Positions 36,499 to 44,978 of a DNA stretch of 64,000 bases are shown in pieces. The translations under genes were made by a program, and so were the position numbers. The first letter of the stretch is position 1; the number at the start of each line of letters is the position of its first letter. The notes below the pieces were generated by a model. It was not told the origin of the DNA. It did no database searches and saw only the letters and a program-made list of their open reading frames with translations. Source of the stretch: Streptomyces sp. 2114.4 (lineage in GTDB: Bacteria > Actinomycetota > Actinomycetes > Streptomycetales > Streptomycetaceae); assembly GCF_900187385.1 (NCBI RefSeq), contig NZ_FYEY01000001.1, positions 558,001 to 622,000 of the forward strand. Reading direction: 5' to 3'.

Positions 36499-38202
36499 AT
36501 GTCCGACGACAGCGCTCGAAGAGCTTCCTTCACCCGCCGCAGGCTGCTGACCGGGGCCGCCGCCGCGGGACTGGCCGCGGCAACCGGGCTGCAGCCCGCT
36601 CACCGCATCCCCATGGGCAGCGCCGCGACCACCCTCGCCCCTCCGCCCGACTTTCCAGCGGACATCCCGCTCTCCCAGCAGGCCTTCCGGAACTGGTCGC
36701 TGGAGATCGTCGTCGAGGGCGTATGGACGGCCTCCGCCCGCACCCCCGACGACGTGGTCACCCTCGCCAACTGGGCGCATCAGCACGGCTACCGGCTACG
36801 GGCCCGCGGCAAGGGCCACACCTGGTCGCCGCTGGTGGTACCCGCCGGGGCCGACACCAACCGGACGGTCATCGTCGACACCACCTCCCACCTCACCGCG
36901 GTCAGCGTGCGCGGCGGCGGCCCGGGCAGCGTCACCGCGCAGACGGGGGCGACGCTCGACACCATCCTCGCCCGCCTGGAGGAGGCGGGGCTCGGCCTCG
37001 CCACCACCACCGCGCCCGGCGACCTCACCATCGGCGGGGTGCTCGCCATCGGCGGCCACGGCACGGGGCTGCCCACCGCCACCGAACAGCCACCCGCCGG
37101 CTCCGGCTTCGGCACGCTGAGCTCCCTGGTCACCTCCCTCACCGCTGTGGTGTGGAGCGCGGCGGAGGGCCGCTATGTGCTCAAGACCTTCACCCGCTCC
37201 GACCCCGACATCCGCGCCTTCCTCGTCCATCTGGGCCGCGCCTTCCTCACCGAGGTGACGATGACCGCGGCGGCCAACACGCGGCTGCGCTGCCAGAACT
37301 GGTTCGATGTGAACGTGGGCACGGTCTTCGGCCCGCCCGGTACGGGCGGCCGCACCCTCGGCTCCTACCTGGACCGCACCGGGCGCATCGAGGCGATCTG
37401 GTTCCCGTTCACCGATGTGCCGTGGCTGAAGGTGTGGAGCCTGGCGCCGGGCAAGCCGCTGCTCGCCAAGCAGATCGACGCCCCGTACGCCTACACCTTC
37501 GCCAACCGTGTCACCGAGGAGATGTCGGGGCTGCTCGGGGAGATCGCCGCGGGCGGGGGCGACAAGACGCCTGCCTTCACCAAGCTCGCCATGTCCATCG
37601 TCGGATCGGGGCTGATCGTCACCGGTACCTGGGACGTCTGGGGCTGGTCGAAGAACAGCCTGCTCTACGTCGAACCGACCACGCTGCGGATCGTCGAAGC
37701 GGGGTGGGCGGTGCTGACCTCCCGGGCGAATGTGCAGCGGGTGGTGGGGGACTTCTACGCCCGCTACCAGAGCGTGCTGACCGCCCATCAAAACCGCGGT
37801 TCCTACCCGGTCAACGGTCCGATCGAACTGCGCATCACCGGTACGGACCCCCTGGACGGTCCTCTTCTGTCCCCGGCACGGGCGCGCGCCGGCCATCCCG
37901 AGTGGGACACCGTGGTGTGGCTCGACTTCGCCACCTATCCCGGCACGCCCGGCGCCGGGCCCTTCTTCCACGAGCTGGAGCAGTGGATCTGGCAGACCTA
38001 CACCGGTTCGTATGCGTCCGTACGTCCCGAGTGGTCCAAGGGCTGGGCCTATACGGACAGCGGGCCGTGGACGGACCCCGCCACACTGGGCGGCACCGTG
38101 CCGGCCGCGTTCGAGGACTGGCGCACCGCCCGGGACATCCTCAACTCCTACGACCCGGCACGGGTGTTCTCGAACACCTTCCTCGACACGCTGCTGCCCT
38201 GA
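36499..38202 (+). CDS. Secreted type II (covalent-FAD) cholesterol oxidase-like enzyme
   Basis: A 567-residue exported flavoenzyme. It has a twin-Arg signal (RRASFTRRRLLTGAAAAGLA). The mature part matches Brevibacterium sterolicum cholesterol oxidase II segment by segment: FRNWSLEIVVEGVW, LANWAHQHGYRLRARGKGHT (H107 the likely covalent-FAD histidine), TTTAPGDLTIGGVLAIGGHG, and VRPEWSKGWAYT near the end. It would oxidise 3-beta-hydroxysterols to the 4-en-3-one with H2O2 release outside the cell. A close relative with another alcohol substrate is possible. ATG at 36499 behind GGAGGGA. Confidence 0.9.
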   Translation: MSDDSARRASFTRRRLLTGAAAAGLAAATGLQPAHRIPMGSAATTLAPPPDFPADIPLSQQAFRNWSLEIVVEGVWTASARTPDDVVTLANWAHQHGYRLRARGKGHTWSPLVVPAGADTNRTVIVDTTSHLTAVSVRGGGPGSVTAQTGATLDTILARLEEAGLGLATTTAPGDLTIGGVLAIGGHGTGLPTATEQPPAGSGFGTLSSLVTSLTAVVWSAAEGRYVLKTFTRSDPDIRAFLVHLGRAFLTEVTMTAAANTRLRCQNWFDVNVGTVFGPPGTGGRTLGSYLDRTGRIEAIWFPFTDVPWLKVWSLAPGKPLLAKQIDAPYAYTFANRVTEEMSGLLGEIAAGGGDKTPAFTKLAMSIVGSGLIVTGTWDVWGWSKNSLLYVEPTTLRIVEAGWAVLTSRANVQRVVGDFYARYQSVLTAHQNRGSYPVNGPIELRITGTDPLDGPLLSPARARAGHPEWDTVVWLDFATYPGTPGAGPFFHELEQWIWQTYTGSYASVRPEWSKGWAYTDSGPWTDPATLGGTVPAAFEDWRTARDILNSYDPARVFSNTFLDTLLP

Positions 38203-38274
38203 GCGGCCCCTGCCCCCTGCGCGTCACGCCACCTCGCGCCCCGCGCCCGTCCGGCTCCGTCGGCCACCCTGGGC

Positions 38275-39426
38275 CTATGGCCGAGGACGGCCGGCGGAGC
38301 CACGGCCGCTCCCCTGTGCGGGACGGAGCGTGAGCGTGCCCTCGGGGGCGGAGGCGACGCAGGGGTGGAAGCCGGAACTGATCCGGTCGAGCAGCTGACG
38401 CAGCCACCGGGTGTCCTGGTGCGAGGCGTGCCGCAGCCGCATGCGCCAGGCCTGCAGCGGGGTGATCCGCACGTCGTGGAGTCCGCCGGTGTCCGGGTCC
38501 ACCGAGACGAGGTAGAGCAGCCGCAGGTCGTCCCGGTACTGCTCGTAGCCGGTGATGCCCTCGTAGTCATCGATGAAGTCGCCGCACCCGTGGATCACCA
38601 GCTTCCCCCGGTACACGTCCAGGGCGCGGGGGTGGTGCGAGGAGTGACCGTGGACGAGATCCACGCCGCCGTCGATCAGGGTACGGGCGAACGCGGCCTC
38701 GTCACGGGGCACGTGGTAGCCCCAGTTGGCGCCCCAGTGGACGGACGCCACGGCGATGTCGCCCGGCCGCTTCCGCTGTCGCACCCGGTCGGTGATCGCG
38801 GTCGCGGCGACGGACGAGGGCCTGGCCACGAAGGCGACCCCGGCGCGGTCCGGGGCCGCGGCCCATGGCCGGGGGATGCCGCTGGACGGCATTCCGAAGG
38901 AGAAGACCAGGAGGCGGCGGCCGCCTTCGAGCGGGACGCTGGCCGGCCGGTCCGCCGCGTCGGCGTCCGCTCCCGCCCCGGCCGTCCGCAGCCCCGCCCC
39001 CGCCAGAGCGTCGAGGGTGTCCGCAAGCCCTTGGTGGCCGAAGTCCAGGACGTGGTTGTTGGCCAATACGCAGACGTCGGGGCGGGCGGCGGTGAGGCAC
39101 GGAACGTTCGCGGGGCTCATCCGGTAGTGGATCTCCTTGCCGCCGGCGAAGTCGCCGCGCTGGGTGATGCTGGTTTCCAAGTTGAGGACCCGGGCGGCGG
39201 GCGCGGCCTCATCGAGCACCCTCAGGGCCTCTCCCCACGGCCAGGAGAAGTCGACCGGACGGTCGATGGGACCGTTCGCCGCCTCCGCCAGCTCGACATA
39301 GACCCGGGCATCCCGCACGTAGCCCTCCCGCAGCGCAGGGTCCCCCGGGTGCGGAAGGATCTGGTCGACGCCCCGGCCGAGCATGACATCGCCGCAGAAA
39401 AACAGCGTGAGCACGTCACTGCCCAT
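38275..39426 (-). CDS. CapA-family (PGA synthesis-type) protein
   Basis: A 383-residue protein of the calcineurin-like CapA family. Motifs: LFFCGDVMLGRGVDQIL at the N-terminus, RVLNLETSIT, CVLANNHVLDFGHQGLADTL, VASVHWGANWGYHV and LVHGHSSHHPRALDVY. Relatives take part in poly-gamma-glutamate capsule export or act as metallophosphatases of unknown substrate. No capBC genes are nearby, so no capsule role is implied. It has no signal peptide, unlike secreted members. Confidence 0.9.
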   Translation of the reverse strand: MGSDVLTLFFCGDVMLGRGVDQILPHPGDPALREGYVRDARVYVELAEAANGPIDRPVDFSWPWGEALRVLDEAAPAARVLNLETSITQRGDFAGGKEIHYRMSPANVPCLTAARPDVCVLANNHVLDFGHQGLADTLDALAGAGLRTAGAGADADAADRPASVPLEGGRRLLVFSFGMPSSGIPRPWAAAPDRAGVAFVARPSSVAATAITDRVRQRKRPGDIAVASVHWGANWGYHVPRDEAAFARTLIDGGVDLVHGHSSHHPRALDVYRGKLVIHGCGDFIDDYEGITGYEQYRDDLRLLYLVSVDPDTGGLHDVRITPLQAWRMRLRHASHQDTRWLRQLLDRISSGFHPCVASAPEGTLTLRPAQGSGRGSAGRPRP

Positions 39427-39606
39427 TCCCCCAGGTTAGAACCGTTCGGCGGCGGTTTCCCGTCGCGGCGGCCCACGCTGGGCGCCGGGCCCCCGGGGAC
39501 GGGTGGATCAGTACACGTACGACGCCTGGCACCTTCCTGACCGGCGAAGCCGCCGTAGCTGGGGCGGAAGTCGACAGTTGCCTGCTCAGGGCGGGCATCG
39601 AGGCGA

Positions 39607-40587
39607 TCAAGGCGTGCCCGAGCGCTCCGCCCGGCGGGAACCTCCCTCGATGAGCGCGGCTACGCCCTCGAGCATGGAGCCGAGGCCGATCTCGAACAGT
39701 TCATCGAGGTCCAGGTCGTAGCCGTTCTCTCCGACGGCTTCGATGACCCGGGTGAACGTCGGATAGTCGCCGGACGCGGTGATCGCCGCCAGGGCAGGGG
39801 CCTGGGTGTCCAGCCACTGGTCTTCCGACAGGCCCGTGACGCTTGCGGCTTGCGCTTCTCGTTCCAGCTGGACCGCGATGCCCTGCACATGGCTGTAGAG
39901 GAGGGCGTTCAGATTGAGCATGGTCGTCGGGTCGAGGCCGTGACCGTCGAGGGCCTTGAGCATCCATTCGGAATAGGCCATCAGATGGGGCAGTATCAGC
40001 GGGCGGGTCAGCGGACCGATCTGTGCCAGCCAGGGATGTGCACGGTGCAGGGTCCAGAGCGATCGGGCGCCCCACTCCAGCCGGGCCCTCCAGTGGGCGG
40101 GCGCTCCAGGGGGGAAGCAGAGCTCCCCGAGAACGGCATCGGCCATGAGGAGCACGAGGTCGTCCTTGCTGTTCACGTGGCGGTACGGCGACATGGTGGC
40201 GGCGTGCAGTCGCGCCGCGACGCTCCGCATGGACACCGCAGCCAACCCTTCGGCGTCGGCGATCTCGATGGCGGTGCGCACGATCCGTTCACGAGTCAGC
40301 TCACGCTCCCCGTCCGGGGCGGTACGGGGGCGAGCGGCGACGGGGCGCCGGTGAGGAGCCGCCACCACGGTGCCCACGCGCGGCTTTGCCCGTACCAGCC
40401 CCTCTTGGCGCAGTGCGGTGAGCGCCTTCGTGGCGGTGGCCAGTGCGACATTCCACTCCCTCGCGATCTGACGCGTCGAGGGAACCCGGTCGCCGGGAGC
40501 GAGTTCACCGTCGGTGATGCGTCGCCGGATCTGGGCGGCGACGCGCAGATAGGGCGGGACGGGTTGTGCGGCCACCTGTCTCCTCAT
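39607..40587 (-). CDS. GntR-TetR fusion transcriptional regulator
   Basis: A protein of about 326 residues with two DNA-binding units. Residues 10-75 are a GntR winged helix (LRVAAQIRRRITDGELAPGD, RVPSTRQIAREWNVALATATKA). Residues 95-150 are a TetR helix-turn-helix (RERIVRTAIEIADAEGLAAV, SMRSVAARLHAATMSPYRHV), followed by a TetR ligand-binding C-terminal domain. It is divergent from an FAD monooxygenase, its likely target. The ATG at 40587 follows GGAAAG; an in-frame TTG at 40599 is also possible. Two palindromes lie in the intergenic region. Confidence 0.9.
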   Translation of the reverse strand: MRRQVAAQPVPPYLRVAAQIRRRITDGELAPGDRVPSTRQIAREWNVALATATKALTALRQEGLVRAKPRVGTVVAAPHRRPVAARPRTAPDGERELTRERIVRTAIEIADAEGLAAVSMRSVAARLHAATMSPYRHVNSKDDLVLLMADAVLGELCFPPGAPAHWRARLEWGARSLWTLHRAHPWLAQIGPLTRPLILPHLMAYSEWMLKALDGHGLDPTTMLNLNALLYSHVQGIAVQLEREAQAASVTGLSEDQWLDTQAPALAAITASGDYPTFTRVIEAVGENGYDLDLDELFEIGLGSMLEGVAALIEGGSRRAERSGTP

Positions 40588-40607
40588 TTCTTTCCGCAAT
40601 ATCTCCC

Positions 40608-40619
40608 TGTACTAGTACA
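40608..40619. promoter_or_regulatory. Candidate operator 1: TGTACTAGTACA palindrome
   Basis: A perfect 12-bp palindrome about 20 bp upstream of the regulator gene. The half CTAGTACA recurs at 40659-40666. Its form is compatible with GntR-type operators. Confidence 0.6.
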
Positions 40620-40698
40620 CAGACTAGCAGGGAAGACCACGCCAAATGCCTTGTTGACCTAGTACAGGGGCACCAAATGGACACTTGGCACACCTGCG

Positions 40699-40732
40699 CG
40701 TACGGCGTACATTCAGTCGCGTACACCGTACG
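40699..40732. promoter_or_regulatory. Candidate operator 2: CGTACGGCGTAC/GTACACCGTACG inverted repeat
   Basis: Two 12-bp arms with one mismatch and a 10-bp spacer, directly upstream of the monooxygenase start. The sequence is unrelated to operator 1 and is of the size bound by TetR dimers. Confidence 0.6.
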
Positions 40733-40743
40733 AAGGGGTTTCT

Positions 40744-41853
40744 GTGAAGACCGTGCTCATCTCCGGCGCGAGTGTCGCCGGACTTACCACCGCCTACTGG
40801 CTGCGGCGCCGTGGCTACGCACCGACCGTCGTCGAACGCGCTCCCGGCATACGCCCGGGAGGCCAGGCGATCGACGTCCGCGGCGTTGCGCTCGGCGTCC
40901 TGGACCGGATGGGCCTCTTGGCCGAGGCGCGGCACGCACGCACCCGCATGCGGGGGATGTCGATGCATGACGGCGACGGCCACGAGCTCTGGCGCTCCAC
41001 CGAGATGACGTTCAGCAGCGGCCGGCTCGACAGTGACGACATCGAGCTGTTGCGGGATGACCTCACTCAACTCCTGTACCGGCACACCCTGGATGGCGTC
41101 GAATACGTCTTCAACGACTCCCTGGTCACCCTCGACCAGGGCCCGCACGGCGTCAACGCCGGCTTCGAAAGCGGTCGGCACCGGACCTTCGACCTCGTGG
41201 TCGGGGCGGACGGCCTCCATTCGAAGGTACGGCAGCTGGCCTTCGGCGAGGAGCGTCAGTTCATCCGCCACCTCGGCCCGCACCTGGCCGTCTTCAGCAC
41301 GGACAACTTCTTGCACCTCGACAACTGGCAGGTGTGGCTCCAGGACGACACCGCCAGCTACTGCGTCTACCCGGTACGCGACAACACCGAGATCAGGGCC
41401 ACGCTCGGCTTCCTGTCGGAGCCCCTCGGCCATGACCACCGTGACACCGAGCGGCAGAAGTCACTCCTCGCCGAGCGGATGGCGCACCTGGGAGGCGACA
41501 CCCCGAGGCTCCTGGAGGCCATGTGGGACGCGTCCGAGTTCTACTTCGACGCGATGGCCCAGATCCACATGGACCGCTGGTCGGATTGCCGGACCGTGCT
41601 GATCGGTGACGCGGGCTACTGCCCGTCGCCCTTGTCCGGGCAGGGCACCAGTCTGGCCCTGGCAGGTGCCTATGTGCTGGCCGATGAACTCGACAGGGCA
41701 GACGGCGACCACCGCACCGCCTTTCCGCGATACGAGGAGCGCCTGCGTCCATTCGTCGAGCTCAACCAGGCACTCGCCACGGAGAATTCCGGCGGTATGG
41801 CGTCCGAGGAGTCCTTGGAACGAGCCAAGAACGCGCTCTCCCTCGATCGCTGA
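40744..41853 (+). CDS. FAD-dependent aromatic monooxygenase (PHBH/TetX fold)
   Basis: A 369-residue flavoprotein hydroxylase. The N-terminal FAD-binding motif is LISGASVAGLTTAYWLRRRG, with the middle motif FDLVVGADGLHSKVR and the third motif TVLIGDAGYCPSPLSGQGTS. It uses NAD(P)H and O2 to hydroxylate an aromatic or tetracycline-like compound. Substrate unknown. The GTG start follows AAGGGG. Its divergent position to the GntR-TetR regulator suggests inducible detoxification or catabolism. Confidence 0.9.
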   Translation: MKTVLISGASVAGLTTAYWLRRRGYAPTVVERAPGIRPGGQAIDVRGVALGVLDRMGLLAEARHARTRMRGMSMHDGDGHELWRSTEMTFSSGRLDSDDIELLRDDLTQLLYRHTLDGVEYVFNDSLVTLDQGPHGVNAGFESGRHRTFDLVVGADGLHSKVRQLAFGEERQFIRHLGPHLAVFSTDNFLHLDNWQVWLQDDTASYCVYPVRDNTEIRATLGFLSEPLGHDHRDTERQKSLLAERMAHLGGDTPRLLEAMWDASEFYFDAMAQIHMDRWSDCRTVLIGDAGYCPSPLSGQGTSLALAGAYVLADELDRADGDHRTAFPRYEERLRPFVELNQALATENSGGMASEESLERAKNALSLDR

Positions 41854-42316
41854 CCGACGGGTCCAGGTGCGTCTGCCACGGGTGGCCGGGGCTGGTACGG
41901 ACGAGTCGGCCGGTCACGGTGGCAGTGGGCCCGCCGGTGGCGAGGAAGCCCTTCCGGCGTCCTCCCGAGGACGGGTCCGGCGGCCACCGGGGCGGCGCAC
42001 CTGCGCCGGGACGTGCCCGCGGGCTCGTGAGACTTCTGAGAAGCCTGACCGTTCCGGTCGTTGTGGGGGCGGCCCGTGGTGCGGGCCCCTGGTCCTCGCC
42101 CCGTCGGACGCCGCCCGCCTGGCCGGCCGGCGGCCCGCAACTCTCCCACCGGGCGCCGGTGGCCTGGCCCTTCGGGCTCCCCTGACGTCCGTCCACTCCG
42201 CACTCCCTTGCTAGCCGGACGTTAGCGGAGCGGCAGCCTTGCGCTAGTGGTCCCGACCAGAGTGGGTGACGTACCGAGGAGACAACGACACCGACCGTCC
42301 TGGGGGGGGACCCGTC
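41854..42316 (+). other. 463-bp region without a convincing gene
   Basis: No protein I can recognise is encoded in any frame. The part from 42195 to 42250 (CTTGCTAGCCGGACGTTAGC and CCTTGCGCTAGTGG) has a base composition typical of promoters and probably serves the DUF4232 gene. Confidence 0.35.
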
Positions 42317-43048
42317 ATGAGCTCCAGCACCACTGTGCCCACCGCCCGCCGCCGCACGCTGCGCCTTGCCGCCGCGGCCCTGACCGCGGCCGCCGGTCTC
42401 ACCCTGACCGCCTGCTCCGGCGCGGACGCCACCGGTGCGAAGCCCGCGGGCCGCACGGACGCGGGCGCGGCCGCCGTCGAGTCCAGCGGCGCGGGCTCCT
42501 CCGCCGGAGCGCAGGACTCCGATGCCCAGGCGGGCTCCGGTGCCAAGGCCGACACCAAGGCGGGCGGTACGGGCAAGAAGTCGGGCGGCGCGCACGCCGG
42601 GGGCGGCGGCGGGGCGGCCTCGGGCGTCCAGCGCTGCCACACCTCCGGCCTGACGGCGGCATTCGCCACGGGCGAAGACGCGGCCCCGGACCCGAACGCG
42701 AGCGGCGGGACGACCACCAGCATCGTCCTGACCAACAAGGGCAGCAGCGCCTGCAAGATCGGCGGCTTCCCCGGCGTGGACCTCAAGTCCGAGAACGGCG
42801 GCGAGCGCTGGTCGCTGGCCCGCTCGTCGAAGAAGTTCAGCTCGATCACCCTGCAGCCCGGGGACAGCACCGACTTCACGCTCAACCTCGCCATGACCAA
42901 GGAAGAGACCGGCTTCTACCAGCCCGCCTTCGCCGACGTCACCCCGCCCAACGAGACCACCTCGCTGACCGTGAAGTGGCCCTGGGGCACCCTCGTCGAC
43001 CAGCGGAGCGCCACCCACCCGGGCACCTTCGTCAACCCCATCGGCTGA
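42317..43048 (+). CDS. DUF4232 lipoprotein
   Basis: A 243-residue lipoprotein. The signal ends in the lipobox LTAC (in AAGLTLTACSGADATG), then an Ala/Gly/Lys-rich linker to about residue 100, then a DUF4232 domain beginning RCHTSGLTAAF, with IVLTNKGSSACKIGGFPGVD and SITLQPGDSTDFTLNLAM. DUF4232 proteins are exported proteins of unknown function, abundant in Streptomyces. ATG at 42317 behind GGGGGGGA; an upstream in-frame ATG at 42266 is less likely because it would precede the signal with charged residues. Confidence 0.87.
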   Translation: MSSSTTVPTARRRTLRLAAAALTAAAGLTLTACSGADATGAKPAGRTDAGAAAVESSGAGSSAGAQDSDAQAGSGAKADTKAGGTGKKSGGAHAGGGGGAASGVQRCHTSGLTAAFATGEDAAPDPNASGGTTTSIVLTNKGSSACKIGGFPGVDLKSENGGERWSLARSSKKFSSITLQPGDSTDFTLNLAMTKEETGFYQPAFADVTPPNETTSLTVKWPWGTLVDQRSATHPGTFVNPIG

Positions 43049-43134
43049 CCACCTCGGCACCGCCCTGGACATGAGCCCGGAACCTCTCTGAGCCGGACCA
43101 GCTCAGAGCGTCAAGGATGAGCAAGGAGATCACC

Positions 43135-43382
43135 ATGAAGTCGTGGCGTACTCGAATCGGTGTCGGACTCGCGGTGGGTGCCGCAGCCGTCGCCATCCCC
43201 CTGACCGCCACCACCGCCTCCGCCGCCCCGCCCCCGGCGACGGCTGGGTCCCCGTCGGTGGCGAGAAGTACCCCTCGAAGGCAGCGTGCGAAGCCACGGA
43301 ACTCCCGTATGCACAGGCGAACGGGTACCACGAGGTGTGGTGCGACGACAGCAAGGAAATCATGCCCATCTTCAACCGCTGA
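43135..43382 (+). pseudogene. Small secreted peptide gene, frameshifted by one base
   Basis: The ATG at 43135 follows AAGGAGAT and encodes a good signal peptide (IGVGLAVGAAAVAIPLTATT, cleaved after ASA). The mature part is in another frame from about 43230: APGDGWVPVGGEKYPSKAAC and EVWCDDSKEIMPIFNR, which looks like a real small secreted domain with two cysteines. The frames would join if one C were added in the C-rich run at 43226-43236. Either a base is missing from the sequence or the gene is inactive. The complete product would be about 82 residues. Confidence 0.7.
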
Positions 43383-43432
43383 CGCTCTCCGCCCGGCGGG
43401 GGCTCGTCCTGCCGACACAGAGCCAAGAAAGT

Positions 43433-43465
43433 CCGCTGCCCCGGTGTGTGACGCCGGGGCAGCGG
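43433..43465. terminator. Terminator hairpin between convergent genes
   Basis: A perfect 12-bp inverted repeat (CCGCTGCCCCGG) with a 9-base loop, followed by GCCTTCCGC. It lies between the peptide gene and the end of the response regulator. Confidence 0.75.
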
Positions 43466-43563
43466 GCCTTCCGCTTCGCAGACCCGCTCGCCCGAGCCCA
43501 GTGCGGCGGCCCGGCCGCGCACCTGGGCTCGGCGGGGATCGGTCACTCACTTCCGCCAGGACG

Positions 43564-44202
43564 CTACAGCCACCCGCGCTCGCGTGCCGTGTGCGCCGCT
43601 TCGAAGCGGTTGCCGGTGTCCGTCTTCCGGATCGCCGAGGAGAGGTAGTTGCGCACCGTCTTCTCGGAGAGGTGCACCCGCGCCGCGATGGCGGGGATCG
43701 ACGCCCCGTCGATCGCCGTTGCCAGCACCTCCTGTTCGCGGCGGGTGAGCGGGTTGGGCCCGGCCCGCAGCGCCGCGGCGGCCAGTGCGGGGTCCATCAC
43801 CGTCTCCCCGGACATCACCTGACGGATCGCCACCGCCAGCTCGTCCACCGGCCTGTTCTTCCCGATGAAACCGCTGGCCCCCGCCGCGAGCGCGCGCTGC
43901 AGATGGCCCGGCCGGTCGAAGACCGTGAAGATCAGGATCTTCGTTTGGGGCAGTTCGGCGTGCAGGGCCGCGGCGGCGTCCAGTCCGCTGCCCCCGGGCA
44001 TCTCGATGTCGAGCAGGCACAGGTCCGGCCGCAGTCGGTGCGCGGCGGAGACGGCCCCCGGCCCGTCCTCAACCTGGCCGACCACCGTGATGTCAGGCTC
44101 CAGGCCGAGCAGGGTCGCGAGGGCGCCGCGCACCATGGCCTGGTCCTCGGCGAGGAGGACTCTTACGCATCTTGAGGAACGCTCGCCGGGCTCGTCAGTC
44201 AT
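43564..44202 (-). CDS. NarL/LuxR-type response regulator
   Basis: A 212-residue regulator. The receiver (about 12-125) has the acidic pair AED, phospho-acceptor D65 in LCLLDIEMPGG and the Lys of GFIGKNRP. The LuxR helix-turn-helix is at 148-205 (LTRREQEVLATAIDGASIPA, HLSEKTVRNYLSSAIRKTDT). It is the probable partner of the kinase at 44979, but about 0.8 kb of foreign-looking sequence lies between them. The first 12 residues (MTDEPGERSSRC) lack family resemblance and there is no good ribosome binding site, which suggests a remodelled 5' end. Confidence 0.9.
   Translation of the reverse strand: MTDEPGERSSRCVRVLLAEDQAMVRGALATLLGLEPDITVVGQVEDGPGAVSAAHRLRPDLCLLDIEMPGGSGLDAAAALHAELPQTKILIFTVFDRPGHLQRALAAGASGFIGKNRPVDELAVAIRQVMSGETVMDPALAAAALRAGPNPLTRREQEVLATAIDGASIPAIAARVHLSEKTVRNYLSSAIRKTDTGNRFEAAHTARERGWL
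44144..44157. repeat. 14-bp direct repeat, left copy
   Basis: TCCTCGGCGAGGAG, inside the start of the response regulator. It is identical to 44957-44970 and is nearly palindromic. Confidence 0.6.
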
Positions 44203-44956
44203 GCGGCAAGAGTAGACAGCACGAAGCTCCGGCCGGCTGGTCCGAGCAAGTCCCGCCCACTGCCCGCCTTCGCGGGTCGGCGCGTCCGGATCGCCGACCT
44301 CTTGTGCCACCAGCTCAGGTCGGGGCAAAGGGTATCGAGGGTCATTTGGACAGCAAGCGCCTTTGGCGCGCTGCCTGGGGTCTGCGCCACGCCAAGACCA
44401 CGCTCGAACGTCGTGACTCAGCCCGCGAGTTCCTCGCTGCGCTCGCCGAATTGAGTGCCCAACTCCTTCAGATGCTCGCGCGGGTCCTGCTCGCGCTTCT
44501 CTCGCGGCTCCTGGGCCGTGCTGCCGCCGATGACGTACCCGCCTGGAAGCCCGTCCCGATCGATTCCACACCACAGATCGCGCCACCGAGGACCGAACCG
44601 CGCCCTCCCCGTGAACATCAACCGGGGCGTGCGTCACCGCAGCACGCCGGGGAGCGTCGTACTCGCTGCGTAGACAGCCCGCCGGCCCTGCAGGTCGGAA
44701 GGCTCAACCATCATGCTCACACTTCCGGAGAACGCCCCTTGGTGGGCGGTACTGGCTGTAGCCGTCATCTTCGGCGGACTCATGTTCTGGCGCAGCACAT
44801 GGCCCCAGAACAGCCGGGACCGTCGCGCGCTCCTCGAAGGACGCCAACGTGACCGCGCCGAACACCGGAAGGAGCGCAACCAACGGCACCAACAAGGCCG
44901 TTGAAACCTCGCGGTCTCGGGGTCGCTCAACGCCGTACTGTCCAAGGATTCACTCT
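44203..44956. other. Anomalous segment between the response regulator and its kinase
   Basis: About 0.75 kb with no clear gene. On the plus strand, 44346-44852 (TTG start behind GAGGG) would encode a Leu/Arg-rich polypeptide starting LDSKRLWRAAWGLRHAKTTL. A frame at 44713-44904 is listed separately. The base composition is a little lower in G+C than neighbours. It is flanked by 14-bp direct repeats, and no integrase or transposase is present. Confidence 0.5.
44713..44904 (+). CDS. Possible small single-span membrane protein
   Basis: A 63-residue frame with one hydrophobic segment (WWAVLAVAVIFGGLMFW) and a strongly basic tail rich in Arg, Gln and Glu (RRALLEGRQRDRAEHRKERN). GGAAGG stands nine bases before the ATG. 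It overlaps another long frame. Proteins like this occur on integrated plasmids and phages, but I cannot name it. Confidence 0.4.
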   Translation: MLTLPENAPWWAVLAVAVIFGGLMFWRSTWPQNSRDRRALLEGRQRDRAEHRKERNQRHQQGR

Positions 44957-44970
44957 TCCTCGGCGAGGAG
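44957..44970. repeat. 14-bp direct repeat, right copy
   Basis: TCCTCGGCGAGGAG, directly downstream of the kinase gene on the minus strand. There it encodes LLAEE of a 10-codon response-regulator-like start (VIRVLLAEEE) that hits a stop. Confidence 0.6.
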
Positions 44971-44978
44971 CACCCGGA

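Noticed and set aside
43564..44637. Longer version of the response regulator reaching 44637
   Set aside because: The extra sequence has no receiver similarity and lies in the anomalous segment; the receiver starts at RVLLAED.
44346..44852. TTG-started Leu/Arg-rich coding region in the anomalous segment
   Set aside because: It overlaps the small membrane-protein frame by 140 bp, uses a rare start and has no family match; described as part of the segment only.
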